The translations under genes and the position numbers were made by a program. The notes beneath the pieces were generated by a model, which saw only the letters and a list, made by a program, of their open reading frames with translations, was not told the DNA's origin and did not search any database. Positions 48,666-59,133 of a DNA stretch of 64,000 nt are shown here, piece by piece (the first letter of the stretch is position 1; each line of letters opens with the position of its first letter). Source of the DNA: Ampelocalamus luodianensis (taxonomy: Eukaryota > Streptophyta > Magnoliopsida > Poales > Poaceae); the NCBI GenBank assembly GCA_036346255.1, contig CM070623.1, positions 5,684,407 to 5,748,406 of the forward strand, given 5' to 3'.

Positions 48666-50993
48666 TCACAGTTTGAGAGAGAGAGAGAGAGTAGCAGGGA
48701 GAAGGCTAGAGAGAGAGAGAGAGAGAGTGCTCTGACCTAGATAGTTGTCAGTGTCTGTTTCGCTCGGAGCATTTCTCTTCTCATAGTTCTTAGCTTTGTT
48801 GATGCGGAACAGGCCAGCGTGTTCGGCCATAAGCCACACCACGGTTGTCAACTCACCGCCACTGTTGAGCTGCTTGCCATGGGAATCCCTGCTGCAGTGG
48901 CTCGCGGCGTAGATGAGCATATCCAGCCACACCTCGAAGATCACCGCCAGCAAGTTTGTGGTACTGGCCTCCACTCGAATCAGCCTCCTGGCAAGTCTAA
49001 CGGCAGAAGGGAGATGACTCTTAACCCCCTCGTTCGTCACGTAGTCTCCCTCTTCGGCAAGCAGGATCTCGGCAAGCTGCTTTGTTTGCTCCCTAGAAGA
49101 ATTGGGGTCATCATACAGGTTGAGCAATTTCTTGAGCATATGCAGAGGGAATATTTTTTTGAGCCAAACGTTACAGAAGTTCCTGCCGCAGGAAGAAGAT
49201 TGAGTTGGCCAATCGCTGCGGCTGATCCATAATTTGGCCAAATCCTTGCATGTCAGTTCGTACAAGCTGCGGACAACAAGGCCTGGCACCATGTGCGGGC
49301 GTTCCACAGTGAGGAACATCACGTAGTTGGACAGCGTCCTGATTGCTTCCACACGGGAATCTTCATTGTCCTCCATGGCTTGCTCGCGGTGGAAGAGGTA
49401 GATATCGGTGGCGATGTGCCAAGTGAGGATGCCCTCTTGGAACTCGCCACCGAGGGCCATCTTCAGAATTTCGCGTGTTTCATCATCGAGGAATCTCCGA
49501 AAGCCTTCTTTAACAGGAGGCAGCGGCGGCGCCGGCGCCATTGGTCGTGGAGGCCACGGTGTTGGAGGCTCCGCTTTTGGAACTGGTTTTTCGGGGAACT
49601 CAAGATTATCCAGTGCCCCCCGACCCCATTTTGTAGTGACCATGCTCTTTCTCTCTTCGTCCAGCAGAATATTGGGTATCGTCTCGAACACCAGCTCCTT
49701 GACCTGCTTTGAAATCTTAAGGTTCTTCGTCGGCAGTCCGCTGCTCAGATCGGTGGTGTCTCCAGTGCACAGGTGCAACAGGTTACACTGCCCAATGGTG
49801 CCGGGCCACCTTCTGTAGCATACGGCTTTGGCCCACCGCCGAAACCGAAGCCATCGCCTGGTGCACAAGACAGCACTGTAAAGCCAACCCGGTCGCCGCC
49901 TGGCGTTCAAGGCGGCAACCGCCCAGCTCGACAGCAGAGCCCCGAGCAGCGATGCCATCTCCTGGAGGAAGGCAGCGGAAAACAAGAAGTACGTGATAGT
50001 GACGTCGAATCTCCTGTAGCCATCGTGGCTGCCAATATGGAACAGCAAGAAGGCCGCCTCAATCAAAATCGGCGAGACGACACGGATGCCGTAGCCATGC
50101 CAGGTGTGGATCACCGCTGCCTTGGTGTACAGGATGTCATACATGAGGGACAGCTCCATCTCGATCACTGCCTGCGCATCTTTCCATTCATAATTAAATA
50201 ATGCGATGCCATCGCCAAGGTGAGCTTGAGTATCCTCGTCCTCGATCGAAGAATCGACCATGGCACGCTTGCAAACGTGGAACAGGGAGTGAGCACGCTG
50301 CAAGAGCTTTTCTCCGTCGTCGAGCAAAGTTTCTGGGCCGTCGTCTTCGGCAAGCTGCTGCTCGTCGAAAGAGAAACGAAGAGCAGTTTCTAGGCCGTCG
50401 TCTTCGGCAAGCTGCTGCTCGTCGAAAGAGCAGCGAGGAGCAGTTTCTGGGTCGTCGGCTTCGGCAAGCTGCTGCTTGTCGAAAGAGCTGCGGATGCTGT
50501 CCAAGTTGGCACGCATGAGCGCGCATGTCCTCTCTACATACTTGGCAACGCCGACGATGAGCATCAGGATGGACGCCGGGACCAAGGTCCCGGCGCCGCC
50601 GATAAAGCTGTAGAGAGCGTAACCAGCTCCCAGGATGTTCCCGATGACAGGGAAGACGAGGCGCAGCGAGAGCTGGTTGTCCTCGAAGGCGTAGGCGGTG
50701 ATATTGTCCGGGCCACCGAGGTGCAGCACGAGGAACGGCGCCCAGAACGCGACGATCTGGTGCTCGCGCGACCAGCTGCTGCAGAAGGTGATGCGACTGA
50801 GGGCGTATGTCGTGGTGTAGTAGGCCAGCTGGTACGCCACCCAGACGACGAACTGCACAAGGATGTAGGCTCCGTACCAACCACGGCGACGGACCCCGGC
50901 CAACGTGCTGAGGAGAAGTTGCAGGCCGAAGCTAAGGAGGACCAGGATTTCCATGCCCCAATCGTTCCAAACCTGCAACAGCCATCCAAGCAT
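48666..50993 (-). CDS. DUF4220/DUF594 membrane protein, single exon
   Basis: A plant membrane-protein family of unknown biochemical role, expanded in grasses. I place the start at 50993 (MLGWLLQVWNDWG...), because family members begin with this W..WG..ILVLLSF segment; an upstream in-frame ATG at 51122 would add 43 residues. From 50993 the protein is 775 residues. It has about five hydrophobic segments in the first 155 residues, two or three more near residues 298-357, and a C-terminal DUF594 region ending with the signature NSGGELTTVVWLMAEHAGLF (about 710-729). A tandem 19-residue repeat sits in the loop after the first membrane block. The last about 20 residues are encoded by a GA microsatellite, and the stop codon is inside the E2 LTR, so the native C-terminus is altered. 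The frame is otherwise intact and probably expressed. Confidence 0.9.
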   Translation of the reverse strand: MLGWLLQVWNDWGMEILVLLSFGLQLLLSTLAGVRRRGWYGAYILVQFVVWVAYQLAYYTTTYALSRITFCSSWSREHQIVAFWAPFLVLHLGGPDNITAYAFEDNQLSLRLVFPVIGNILGAGYALYSFIGGAGTLVPASILMLIVGVAKYVERTCALMRANLDSIRSSFDKQQLAEADDPETAPRCSFDEQQLAEDDGLETALRFSFDEQQLAEDDGPETLLDDGEKLLQRAHSLFHVCKRAMVDSSIEDEDTQAHLGDGIALFNYEWKDAQAVIEMELSLMYDILYTKAAVIHTWHGYGIRVVSPILIEAAFLLFHIGSHDGYRRFDVTITYFLFSAAFLQEMASLLGALLSSWAVAALNARRRPGWLYSAVLCTRRWLRFRRWAKAVCYRRWPGTIGQCNLLHLCTGDTTDLSSGLPTKNLKISKQVKELVFETIPNILLDEERKSMVTTKWGRGALDNLEFPEKPVPKAEPPTPWPPRPMAPAPPLPPVKEGFRRFLDDETREILKMALGGEFQEGILTWHIATDIYLFHREQAMEDNEDSRVEAIRTLSNYVMFLTVERPHMVPGLVVRSLYELTCKDLAKLWISRSDWPTQSSSCGRNFCNVWLKKIFPLHMLKKLLNLYDDPNSSREQTKQLAEILLAEEGDYVTNEGVKSHLPSAVRLARRLIRVEASTTNLLAVIFEVWLDMLIYAASHCSRDSHGKQLNSGGELTTVVWLMAEHAGLFRINKAKNYEKRNAPSETDTDNYLGQSTLSLSLSSLLPATLSLSLKL
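48674..48728. repeat. GA microsatellite at the 3' end of the DUF594 gene
   Basis: Two GA runs separated by about 20 bp. Read on the minus strand they encode a Leu-Ser run (TLSLSLSS...TLSLSLKL) at the end of the present open frame. The left run abuts the GTTTG target duplication of E2. Confidence 0.85.
50330..50498 (-). repeat. In-frame 57-bp minisatellite in the DUF594 gene
   Basis: Three units (50330-50386, 50387-50443, 50444-about 50498) encode three copies of a 19-residue segment of the form SFDEQQLAEDDG(x)ETAxRx. The period is a multiple of three, so copy number can change without breaking the frame. The repeat is acidic and lies between the membrane block and the next conserved region. 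Confidence 0.93.
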
Positions 50994-51186
50994 CGCGGGC
51001 TCGAACCTGCACGTACGCAAGCTGAGATCGATGGATACAGCGCCCACTCCCAAGTTGGAGTAGCTCAAGTATTGAAAGCACTGAGGAGTGAGGAGTACCT
51101 TCCAACTAGAGAACCAAGACACGAAATTAAGGAAAGAAACGCGACGACAGCTGAAGCTCCACCCCTTGGTGTGGAGTCTCGGTCAG

Positions 51187-51193
51187 TATATAT
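51187..51193 (-). promoter_or_regulatory. Probable TATA box of the DUF594 gene
   Basis: TATATAT on the minus strand, about 195 bp before the favoured start codon and about 65 bp before the upstream ATG. It is the only good TATA-like element near the start. Confidence 0.5.
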
Positions 51194-51274
51194 GGGGATC
51201 GGAGCGGCTGCATGCGGGAGCACGTGGGCGTGGCCACCCATCGGTTACAAAATTATATGGGATTATCTATTCAT

Positions 51275-51454
51275 AAGTTGTCTGAAATTTTCCTAAATTT
51301 AAGTCATTTGTTGTGATTATTGGATCAATATCCAATCATATGACATCCATTGGATCAATATCCAATCATATGACAATCATATGACACACTAATCTCTACA
51401 CAAATCCAATGATCACAACAAGCGACTTAAACTTAAGAAAATTTTAGGCAACTT
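51275..51454. mobile_element. Foldback MITE with about 48-bp inverted ends
   Basis: The left arm AAGTTGTCTGAAATTTTCC... and the right arm ...AAAATTTTAGGCAACTT are imperfect reverse complements over about 48 bp. The loop contains a 30-bp direct repeat (ATTGGATCAATATCCAATCA starting at 51319 and 51349). The element lies about 85 bp upstream of the putative TATA box. No target duplication was identified with confidence. Confidence 0.75.
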
Positions 51455-51469
51455 AAAACTAGCAAAACC

Positions 51470-51473
<4 letters not shown>

Positions 51474-51551
<78 letters not shown>
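51474..51551. repeat. AT dinucleotide microsatellite, about 78 bp
   Basis: An uninterrupted (AT)n run immediately right of the foldback MITE and about 90 bp left of element C. Its true length is hard to assemble and may vary among individuals. Confidence 0.95.
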
Positions 51552-51554
<3 letters not shown>

Positions 51555-51638
51555 ATTTCTTTGCTTTCTATAATTCAAAAGCCAACAGTATCTGTTAAAT
51601 CAAGAATTTGATTCGCGGTCTATTTGTACCATCCTGTT

Positions 51639-54600
51639 TGTCACAGCCCCAACTAATTAAATTGGATTAATATGTATTTCACTAGCATGCATTATCAAAT
51701 TCAAATCATTTCATAATCTATTGCACTTGGAAAATCTGTTAAAAACATGAATTTACCCTTCAAACTTTGAATTTCAATTCAAATCAGTAATAAAAAGTTG
51801 TGATCATCATCCGGAACCAATATATTTAAATACTACATTAATTATCATAAATAAATAAAATTTTTCCAGAATTTTTGGAACTAGTTTAAACCAAATAAAA
51901 TTCAAACCAAATTGAAATACATACAACAAGTTTGAATTTAAATATCACAAATTATAGCATGAACAGTGGGGTTTTATAATTTTTATGGGAACTATATCAT
52001 CCCAGGAACCCCCACAAATTATTTCATGATTTTATGAAATTTATTTCTATTTATAAAGCTCTGGTCAAAGTAGTAAATCTAAATTAATTCTCAACAAACT
52101 CAACCCTAACCTGCTAGCATCTGTTCCTCGGACTCGAGTCCGACTCGGCCACATGACTCAGCCAAACCACCTAAACGCACCGTCACATGCAACCGTTAGA
52201 TCCTCATCCGATGGTCCAGATCTCGCCAACCTGTCGACCCGTCCGAATGCCACCACCAATATCATCCGCCCGATCCTGATCTAACGGACTCAAATCAGCC
52301 ACGTAGCGGTGCATCACCTCCGCGCCTCGAGTCGGCATGCGTCGCGGGCCCGCTGTGTCAGGCCTTTCTTCTTCCTCAGCCGACGCCGCGCAGAGCTCCT
52401 CGCCACGCGGCCGCTACGCCCCGAGCCGCCATCACCTCACCGCACTCCGTTGGCCTATCCCCGAGCTCCCTCCGCACACCGCACTCCACCCCAACGCTCT
52501 CTGGTTTTAACACCCCTCGCAACCCTCCTTCTCCTCACTTCTCCTCGGTTGACAGAGGAGAGGAGGCTTGCTTGAAGCTCTCTGTAAGTCACCTCGCGTG
52601 ATTCCTTCGGTTCTAGTTTCCATCCCGTCTCCATTTTTGCTTATGCGAACTCCTCCTTGTTTGTAGCTTCGGTTCATCTTCGTGCTCCACCACGGCCCGG
52701 CGCACCACCGCATGACACCCCGTGCGTTCTTCGTGTCCGGAGGTATTTTCCTCAACCCGTAGCGTCACCTTGCGTGCTTCGCTCACTAATCAAACCCTCA
52801 ACTTATTTCGTGGTTGCACGGCAAGACCTTCTGGATTGAGGGTTTGCACCATTTAGGCCGTGACACAACCTTTCCTCTCCCATTTCACTTTGGTAAGCTA
52901 TCCTTGATTCCTTGCTCTTATAGCTTGACCTCGAGTTCTGGAGCTGATCCAAGCACTCACTAGTCTTGGTTTTGCTCGGGGTTGTCTCTCCTCGCAGCCG
53001 CATCGCCGCCAACCTTCTTCTCGGCTCGACGAGTCTCCCGCCGCCCGAACCTCCCAAGCCCTCTCTAGCCGCAGTAACTCCCTAGGCCCTTAGATAGCAT
53101 AAGCAACCGCTTGTTTGCGCTGCGAGCGGCGTGTTGCCATTTACGTTCCGCAGATAGCTCACCGCCGCCAACTCCGGCTAGCCGCGGTGCAGCCCACCTC
53201 GAGCACTCTAACCACCACCCTTAGACGCGCTTGCTATTGCGCGCCTATTCTGCCCTTGGTTGGCGCCGCTGTGAACCGCCGCTCAAGCAAGCCGCGGCAA
53301 GCACGAACGGCGCCGCTGTTGTCGGTCGTCCGGCAAAAATCGTAGCGCGCAATTAAAGTCAATAACGTGGTTAAGTCTTTGAGATTAAGTGTTAATCGCC
53401 GCCACATGTGGGGCCTCATTTAGAAAACGGTTGGGATAAATAGAGGTTTGTAGAGTATGACATGTGGGCCATACGGCCATAAGTGGATGCGTAAATTACG
53501 ATGCGTTTTGTTAAGTAGAAAACGATCCCAACATGCTTAGAATGGTTTTACGCTTAGAGTTTTGAAGAAACGATCGAGAATACGCCTTGAGTGTGTTGCG
53601 CGGGACCGTCAGTCACGACCGGGTCAACAGATGTTGCCCCGGTCCCGCAAGTCGATGGCTTTAGTGGAAGCGCTCGGTAAGAAAAGTAGTAAATACTTTA
53701 GTAAATTCGAAATCAGTATATTTGTACATGAAAATTGATAATAACTTTAGAAATGTATAACTATTTCATCTCAACTCCAAACTTAACGAAACTACTGAAA
53801 TTTACATTTTGATAGACTTAATATGAAAAATAGTTTCAAACGTGTCTCTGTGTGAGGGCTTTAATTGGGAATACATTCATTAAAATCATTACCTTTACAA
53901 TCGAAAATGGGCGTAAATCCTTAAAATGCATAAGTAAATATTGGAGCATCCAAAAACAATGAAACCAACTCTGGTAATTTTTATTTTCAGTATATTTATT
54001 TCTAAAAATGGTTTCCCTGTTGCCTCTGTCACAGAGAATGTGTTTTAGCAAAATATATCTTTAACTCTATTATTGTTACACTATAAAAGGCTGATAACTT
54101 TGAAATTACATAACTAAATCATAAGAACTCCAAATGGGACAAACTCAACTATTCTGAACTTGTATTAATATTACCTATTTACCTATGTAATCCTTTACCC
54201 CGCCACTGTTCTACAAAATTTCACTTCATAATTAAACTACATAATGACGGCTTATTGAAATCTGAAAATTCAGACCATTATAACTTTCACATGATAAATC
54301 AAAATGAAATAATTCTTTCACCAAAAGTCCTTTAAAATCATGACCTAACTACTGTAGAAAAATCATGCATTTTTGAGTATTTTGGTTTTTGAGTTGTTTT
54401 CTCGGTATTTATTTGATGTTATAATTATATAGATCCCGAGCATATTGACATCGACACTTACGCTACCGAGAGTGAGCAGCTACTATACCAGCAAGGCAAG
54501 CATCATTTGAACTTTCTTTTGCATCATATTTGATCCCAGTTTTGGTTAAGATAGTGCAATGATAATTGCTTGCATGCTATTTTGATTATGTCAATATTTT

Positions 54601-56325
54601 TGTGATGTGTAGTTTAGTTATGTCCTATGCTTGAGGTTAATCTTGAATTATGCCAACTCCTATATGCTTAAGATAGGATGTGTGAATTATGGGTTATAGA
54701 ACTGCTTAGCCATGCAAGTCTAGATACGGTAGTTCGATCGTCGGGAATAACCCGGCGGTTTTGGGATACACACAACTCTTACTTTATGTTTTTACTTCAG
54801 ATCCTTGTAGCTGTTTTATGAGTTAAACTTTGTCATTTTTAAATGAGATTTGGTCCGGACAAGTGTTGGTTAGTGATGGTGCTTTGTGCACGAGAATTGG
54901 GTAAGTGGAAGGACTTGTCTGGACAATTGAGGACCGAACTTTGGGTACCTACTGTTCAAGCAACACTCGTGCTGCCACACGCGGATTGGGAGCCGTATGG
55001 TTAAGTAGGGGGAGGGTTTTATTGTGTTAAGTCCTTGGTGGTGTAAGGGGCATAGCGACCGTGAAATCCTATGTTCTTTGAGGAGCCGGTGTAATCCTTT
55101 ATAGTGTGCAAGGGAGCACCAATTCTTTTGTTTTGATTGCATCAGATTTCCAATATAACTTGTGAGCCCCTAGCAAGTGCTATCGACGCTTGTACTAGGC
55201 AAGGAACCATCTCACAAGGGGACTTAGCTCAATAGGGCTTTCTTGTTTGAAAATGACTATATCTTGATTTACCCGCCGCATACCATAGGAAGTATGCTAT
55301 TTCTGAGGCATCCGGAGGCTAACGGGCTAATCAAGTCGTGTGGGTAAAGTAGTACACCCTGCAGGGTATAAATCTATTCGAATAGCCGTGTCCACGGTTA
55401 TGGACGACCGCTTGAAATTTGTGGCTGCTTATTGTTAGACTTTTAATTAAAATTGTGGTTGAACTTGGTATTCGTCATGAACGGGATGTTCATGTGTTTA
55501 GTACATCAAGGTGGGCTGCCACTTTGACCTTTGTATGATTCAATTGTTTATTACCGAAATGCTTTACTACATGTTTACTTCTACTTCAAATCTGATTTTT
55601 AAATGGGCACATGAAAAACTAGTATGTGTAGGATGTTAATTGTTGCGTCTCTTTCGCAAAACCAAACCAATATGAGCCATCCTTTGAATGACCCTTATGC
55701 ATAACTATTTTATTTGTGTAAGACTTGCGAGTACACTTGTACTCAGCCAGATGTTTGCTGGCCTTTTCAGGTGAGGAAGGTTATGATTACGATGATCTCG
55801 CTAGTGTCGACTTGGGTGACACTAACGAGTAGCGTGCTGCCATTTAACCCCCAGTCGGTTGCCGATGGGTGTTGGGCATACCACTGCTGGTCTTTTGCTT
55901 TATCTGTTTAATTCCGCTGCTACTTGATACTCTACTTTAAATTTGGCCGGTCGGCCGTTTGTAATAAGCTGTAGACCTTAACTATTATGCAGTATGTCTT
56001 TCATCTCTTGTTGTATGCGTTGTATGGATGTAAACAACGTTGGATAAGGGTATGAGTATATCGGTCGTTGATCTTGGGAGCCAATATATGTCATACTCGT
56101 TGTTGATGAAGTCCCATTTAACCCCCCAAGTGTAGTGCTTCGAATCGAGGGAGAATCGACAATCATGTAGCGCCGCAAGGAGCAATGCGCATGATCGCTG
56201 AAGCTCTAGTATTCGCCAACCTCTCACTTGGATAGGGTTAAATTGAATTATTTATCGAGACCAGTAATTATGTCCCTAAGACCTTGTCTAATCTCGGTCT
56301 TATGGAGATAATTACCGGTCCCCAC
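51639..56325 (+). repeat. 5' LTR of element C
   Basis: About 4.69 kb, unusually long. The first 1.7 kb is matched by the 3' LTR (51639-53373 with 62265-64000). The end is inferred from the primer-binding site because the terminal CA is altered (GGTCCCCACG). It contains the palindrome CTATTCGAATAG at 55374-55385, shared with the LTRs of B. Short open frames inside are not genes. Confidence 0.82.
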
Positions 56326-56327
56326 GT

Positions 56328-56340
56328 TAGTATCGAGCCA
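56328..56340 (+). other. Primer-binding site of element C
   Basis: TAGTATCGAGCCA, one base different from the TGGTATCGAGCC site of element B, lies directly after the LTR. Confidence 0.65.
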
Positions 56341-56598
56341 TACCGATCGTAGGTTAGAGGTAGCATTGGCGTTAGAGTTAGTAAGCCTTCTGGAGTCGAA
56401 ATATTTTGAAATTATCAAACTACTTTCAGAAAGTTTAAGTTAAGAATATCTTTTATTCCTTATCTATCTTAGTATCTTTTCTCTCCGATCCTGCTTTGGT
56501 TTATGAAACTAACTTACCTTGCCTTCTTGCTCTTTAGATGAACCCTCGCATCTTGTCCAGAAACTCAAGTCAAGGAGTGGTGGATACCCGGCGTTGTC

Positions 56599-57264
56599 TT
56601 GCGAGACATGATGTGGAGGGCGAACTTCACATATCAGCCCACTTATTCCATCTACCGCCGTGATCGAGGACCAGGGATGGAGGAATTTATGGCAGTGATA
56701 GATATCATTGCTAGACAAGTCACGGGGAGCATACCTTACCGCTTCCAGGCGCGTGGCACTTCTGAGGCCATGGCGTTACAAGAGGTGGCTTTGGTGGCCA
56801 TGAGTCGTCTCCGCTACGACCTGACAGAGTTAGCCCAGCCCCCGTATGATCACTTTCCGATGCGTGCACGCGCTAGGGACGTGAACTCGTTTGCTAGGAT
56901 CCAGTTTGGGGAGGACCCCCAAGTCAGGCAGTTGGCGAGACTGGTTCACATGATGGACCAAATGCATCGCTGCATGGTGCGTGAGTTGTGGGAGACGCGT
57001 CGTCGTCTCATTATAGCTCAGGAGCATTTGCAGCTTATGCATGGCATGAGGCTCATTCGTCCGGATGTGCTGTATGGCGCTAATGAGGTTTCACCATACA
57101 TTTCTGCACCGCCGGACTATCGTCTTCCTGAAGTAGGAGGCCATATCATCGGCATAGGATCCCCCTTGCGCCTCACCAACCCGGGAGACCCGGAAGACAA
57201 AGGATCCCCTGGATACCACCTGCTCGATGACTTTCCAGTGAACTTTGACCGGAATAATATCTAG
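56599..57264 (+). CDS. ORF0 of element C
   Basis: An intact frame of 221 residues upstream of gag on the sense strand. It is rich in Met, Arg and Leu, with a probable helical region around residues 110-155 (QVRQLARLVHMMDQMHRC and following). It occupies the same place as the 133-residue ORF0 of element B, with a similar helix-rich composition but weak sequence likeness. No catalytic motif is visible. It stayed open while gag-pol decayed. Role unknown. Confidence 0.7.
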   Translation: MRDMMWRANFTYQPTYSIYRRDRGPGMEEFMAVIDIIARQVTGSIPYRFQARGTSEAMALQEVALVAMSRLRYDLTELAQPPYDHFPMRARARDVNSFARIQFGEDPQVRQLARLVHMMDQMHRCMVRELWETRRRLIIAQEHLQLMHGMRLIRPDVLYGANEVSPYISAPPDYRLPEVGGHIIGIGSPLRLTNPGDPEDKGSPGYHLLDDFPVNFDRNNI

Positions 57265-57554
57265 GCTGTTAGGGCAGGGAGCTCTATGTTTGGGCTTGTA
57301 TCCTTAGGTTTATGTAATTGGGTAGTTTGTAGTAGATGTCGAACTATTATGTTTTATTTGCAAACACTCCTATTTTGATGTAACCTTAAGCCTGCGGGCG
57401 CTTATGTACGGAATTGTATCGAATTTGGTTTATGTTGCTTATTGTTTGGTGTTCTATTCGATGTTACAATTTTCTTGCGTTTGATATTGATTATGCATGT
57501 ATGACCAAGTAGTGGCTTTTATCTTATTTACTAACCATCCTTGTCTAATACAGG

Positions 57555-58571
57555 ATGACAGGACCGACTACGCGATCAGGGGCCCTGCGCGCGCAGGCTC
57601 CCATCCCCCGCTAGGGCACCCCGTTTAGCACCCTTGAGCGACTTCTACGATCGGGACAATCATCCCAAAGAGCCGCTGAGCATGGCGAGCCCTCTCACCG
57701 CCGTCCCAGCAGGTGGACTGCTCGAGGAGGTGCTCCTCCGCCGCCATCCATGGTCGAAGTTCATGATGATGATCGAGCGCAACCGATGGACCGCACACGG
57801 ATGCTTGAGGCGATCGTGCGCAACACCGCGCCAAAGACTCGCTCCGACAGAGGAGCCGCCCACACCGAAGGCCCGAGGTCTCGCTGAGTTCAGCCGACCA
57901 ACCCTCCGACATTTGCGGGCGGCAAGGACCCGATGGAGGCAGAGGATTGGCTACACAACATTGAGAAGAAGCTGAACATTGCCCAGTGTACCGGAGTCGA
58001 GAGAGTCTTGTTTGCCAGCTACCAGTTGGCGGGTGCGGCGAGCGCATGGTGGGATAGTTATTCCGCCATGCAGCCCGCTGGTCACGTCCCGACTTGGGAC
58101 GAGTTCAGGGACGCGTTCCAAGAGGCCCATATACCAGAGGGAGTGCTGCTTATCAAGCAGCAGCAGTTCCTTGCCTTGAGACAGGGGCGGAGGACCGTCA
58201 CTGAGTACCTGCATGACTTCAACTACTTGGCCAGGTATGCTCCGGACGACGTCTCGACAGACGCTCGTCGCCGGAACAGGTTCTTCCATGGGCTATCAGA
58301 GGAGTTGCGGCTTGTTTTAGCTGCACACGATTTCAGGAGTTTTCAGCATCTGGTCAACAAGGCGATCGTGGTGGAGCATGAGAGCTTGACGGTGGATGAG
58401 TCGAGGAAGAGGAGGAAGGCTTTCCGGGGCAGCGGTGGCGAGTGGCGCTTTCCTGTGCCACACCCAGACTACCTCAGGCACCTCGTGCCCCAGCTTCAGC
58501 ACCATCGAGGTCTCCTGTGGCACCTCCACGACCTTCTCCACCGGCAGCCAAGCAAGACAATGGGGCCGTGA
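57555..58571 (+). pseudogene. gag of element C, broken near its start
   Basis: A probable original start ATG at 57555 is followed by an in-frame stop at 57612-57614. The gag domain is open from 57933 to 58571 (AEDWL, AWWDSY, W.EFRDAF, IPEGVL and VTEYLHDF segments, all typical of plant gypsy gag). The downstream zinc-knuckle region (about 58600-58640) is present only in pieces. Confidence 0.87.
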
Positions 58572-58779
58572 GACCACAGATCGGCGGGCATACAAGCCCT
58601 GGCGTCATCTGCATTCTGTGGCCGTCGAGGCCACTATGCCGCAGTGCCTCGCCAAGCGGCGAGGATGCCCTGACGTACTCGCTCCAAAGACCACCAGCCC
58701 AGCCTCGGCGAGGCCACCGCCACCCCACAGAGAGCAAAGACCTACTCCACCCCAAATGCACGTGGTCGCGTCAACCACG

Positions 58780-59110
58780 CCTCAAAGGAGGAGGCGACCG
58801 ACGCACTGACGTCGTGCTAGGTACACTACTTGTTAATTCATGTCCTGCATTAGTTCTATTTGATTCTGGAGCATCTCATTCATTTATTAAAAACGAGTAT
58901 GCTGAAATTAACCAATTCAAAATACATACACTACACCCACCTTATCATATTCAGTCCCCAGGGTCGGTTTTCTACGCAGATCAAGTCTGTCGGGACGTAA
59001 AAATTGAAATACAAAATGTTAACTTTTCAAAGAAACTTAATAGTGATAAGTTCTGTGGGCATCGATGTTATCTTAGGGATGGATTGGTTATCTAAGAATC
59101 GGGAAGATTG
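58780..59110 (+). pseudogene. Aspartic protease of element C, frameshifted
   Basis: The LFDSGASHSF motif with the DSG triad lies at about 58857-58886 in the frame 58442-59095. The second conserved motif (an LGMDWL-type segment near 59070-59095) is in another frame because of an indel. Confidence 0.85.
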
Positions 59111-59133
59111 ATTGTGCCCAACGGTCTATTTCA

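Larger units (their letters stand above)
37797..48670 (+). mobile_element. E2: solo LTR split by solo LTRs D and E1
   Basis: The left end, TGTGGCGTCCCGTG (37797), and right end, GGTTCTCACA (48670), match the two ends of solo LTR E1. They are flanked by the 5-bp duplication GTTTG at 37792-37796 and 48671-48675. Segments 37797-38252, 41827-about 41890, parts of 46000-46620, and 47226-48670 are collinear with E1, so this is one LTR and not two. The stretch 41890-42224 plus 45475-about 46000 has no match in E1 and may be a further insertion or a longer LTR version. E2 inserted at the 3' end of the DUF594 gene. Confidence 0.85.

Noticed and set aside
37797..48670. E2 read as a complete element with two LTRs at its ends
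   Set aside because: The left fragment matches only the start of the LTR and the right fragment only its end. Together they make one LTR interrupted by D and E1, flanked by one duplication.
50194..50989. Alternative minus-strand frames over the DUF594 gene (228 and 141 codons)
   Set aside because: Frame shadows of the GC-rich coding sequence. The 818-codon frame carries the family motifs throughout.
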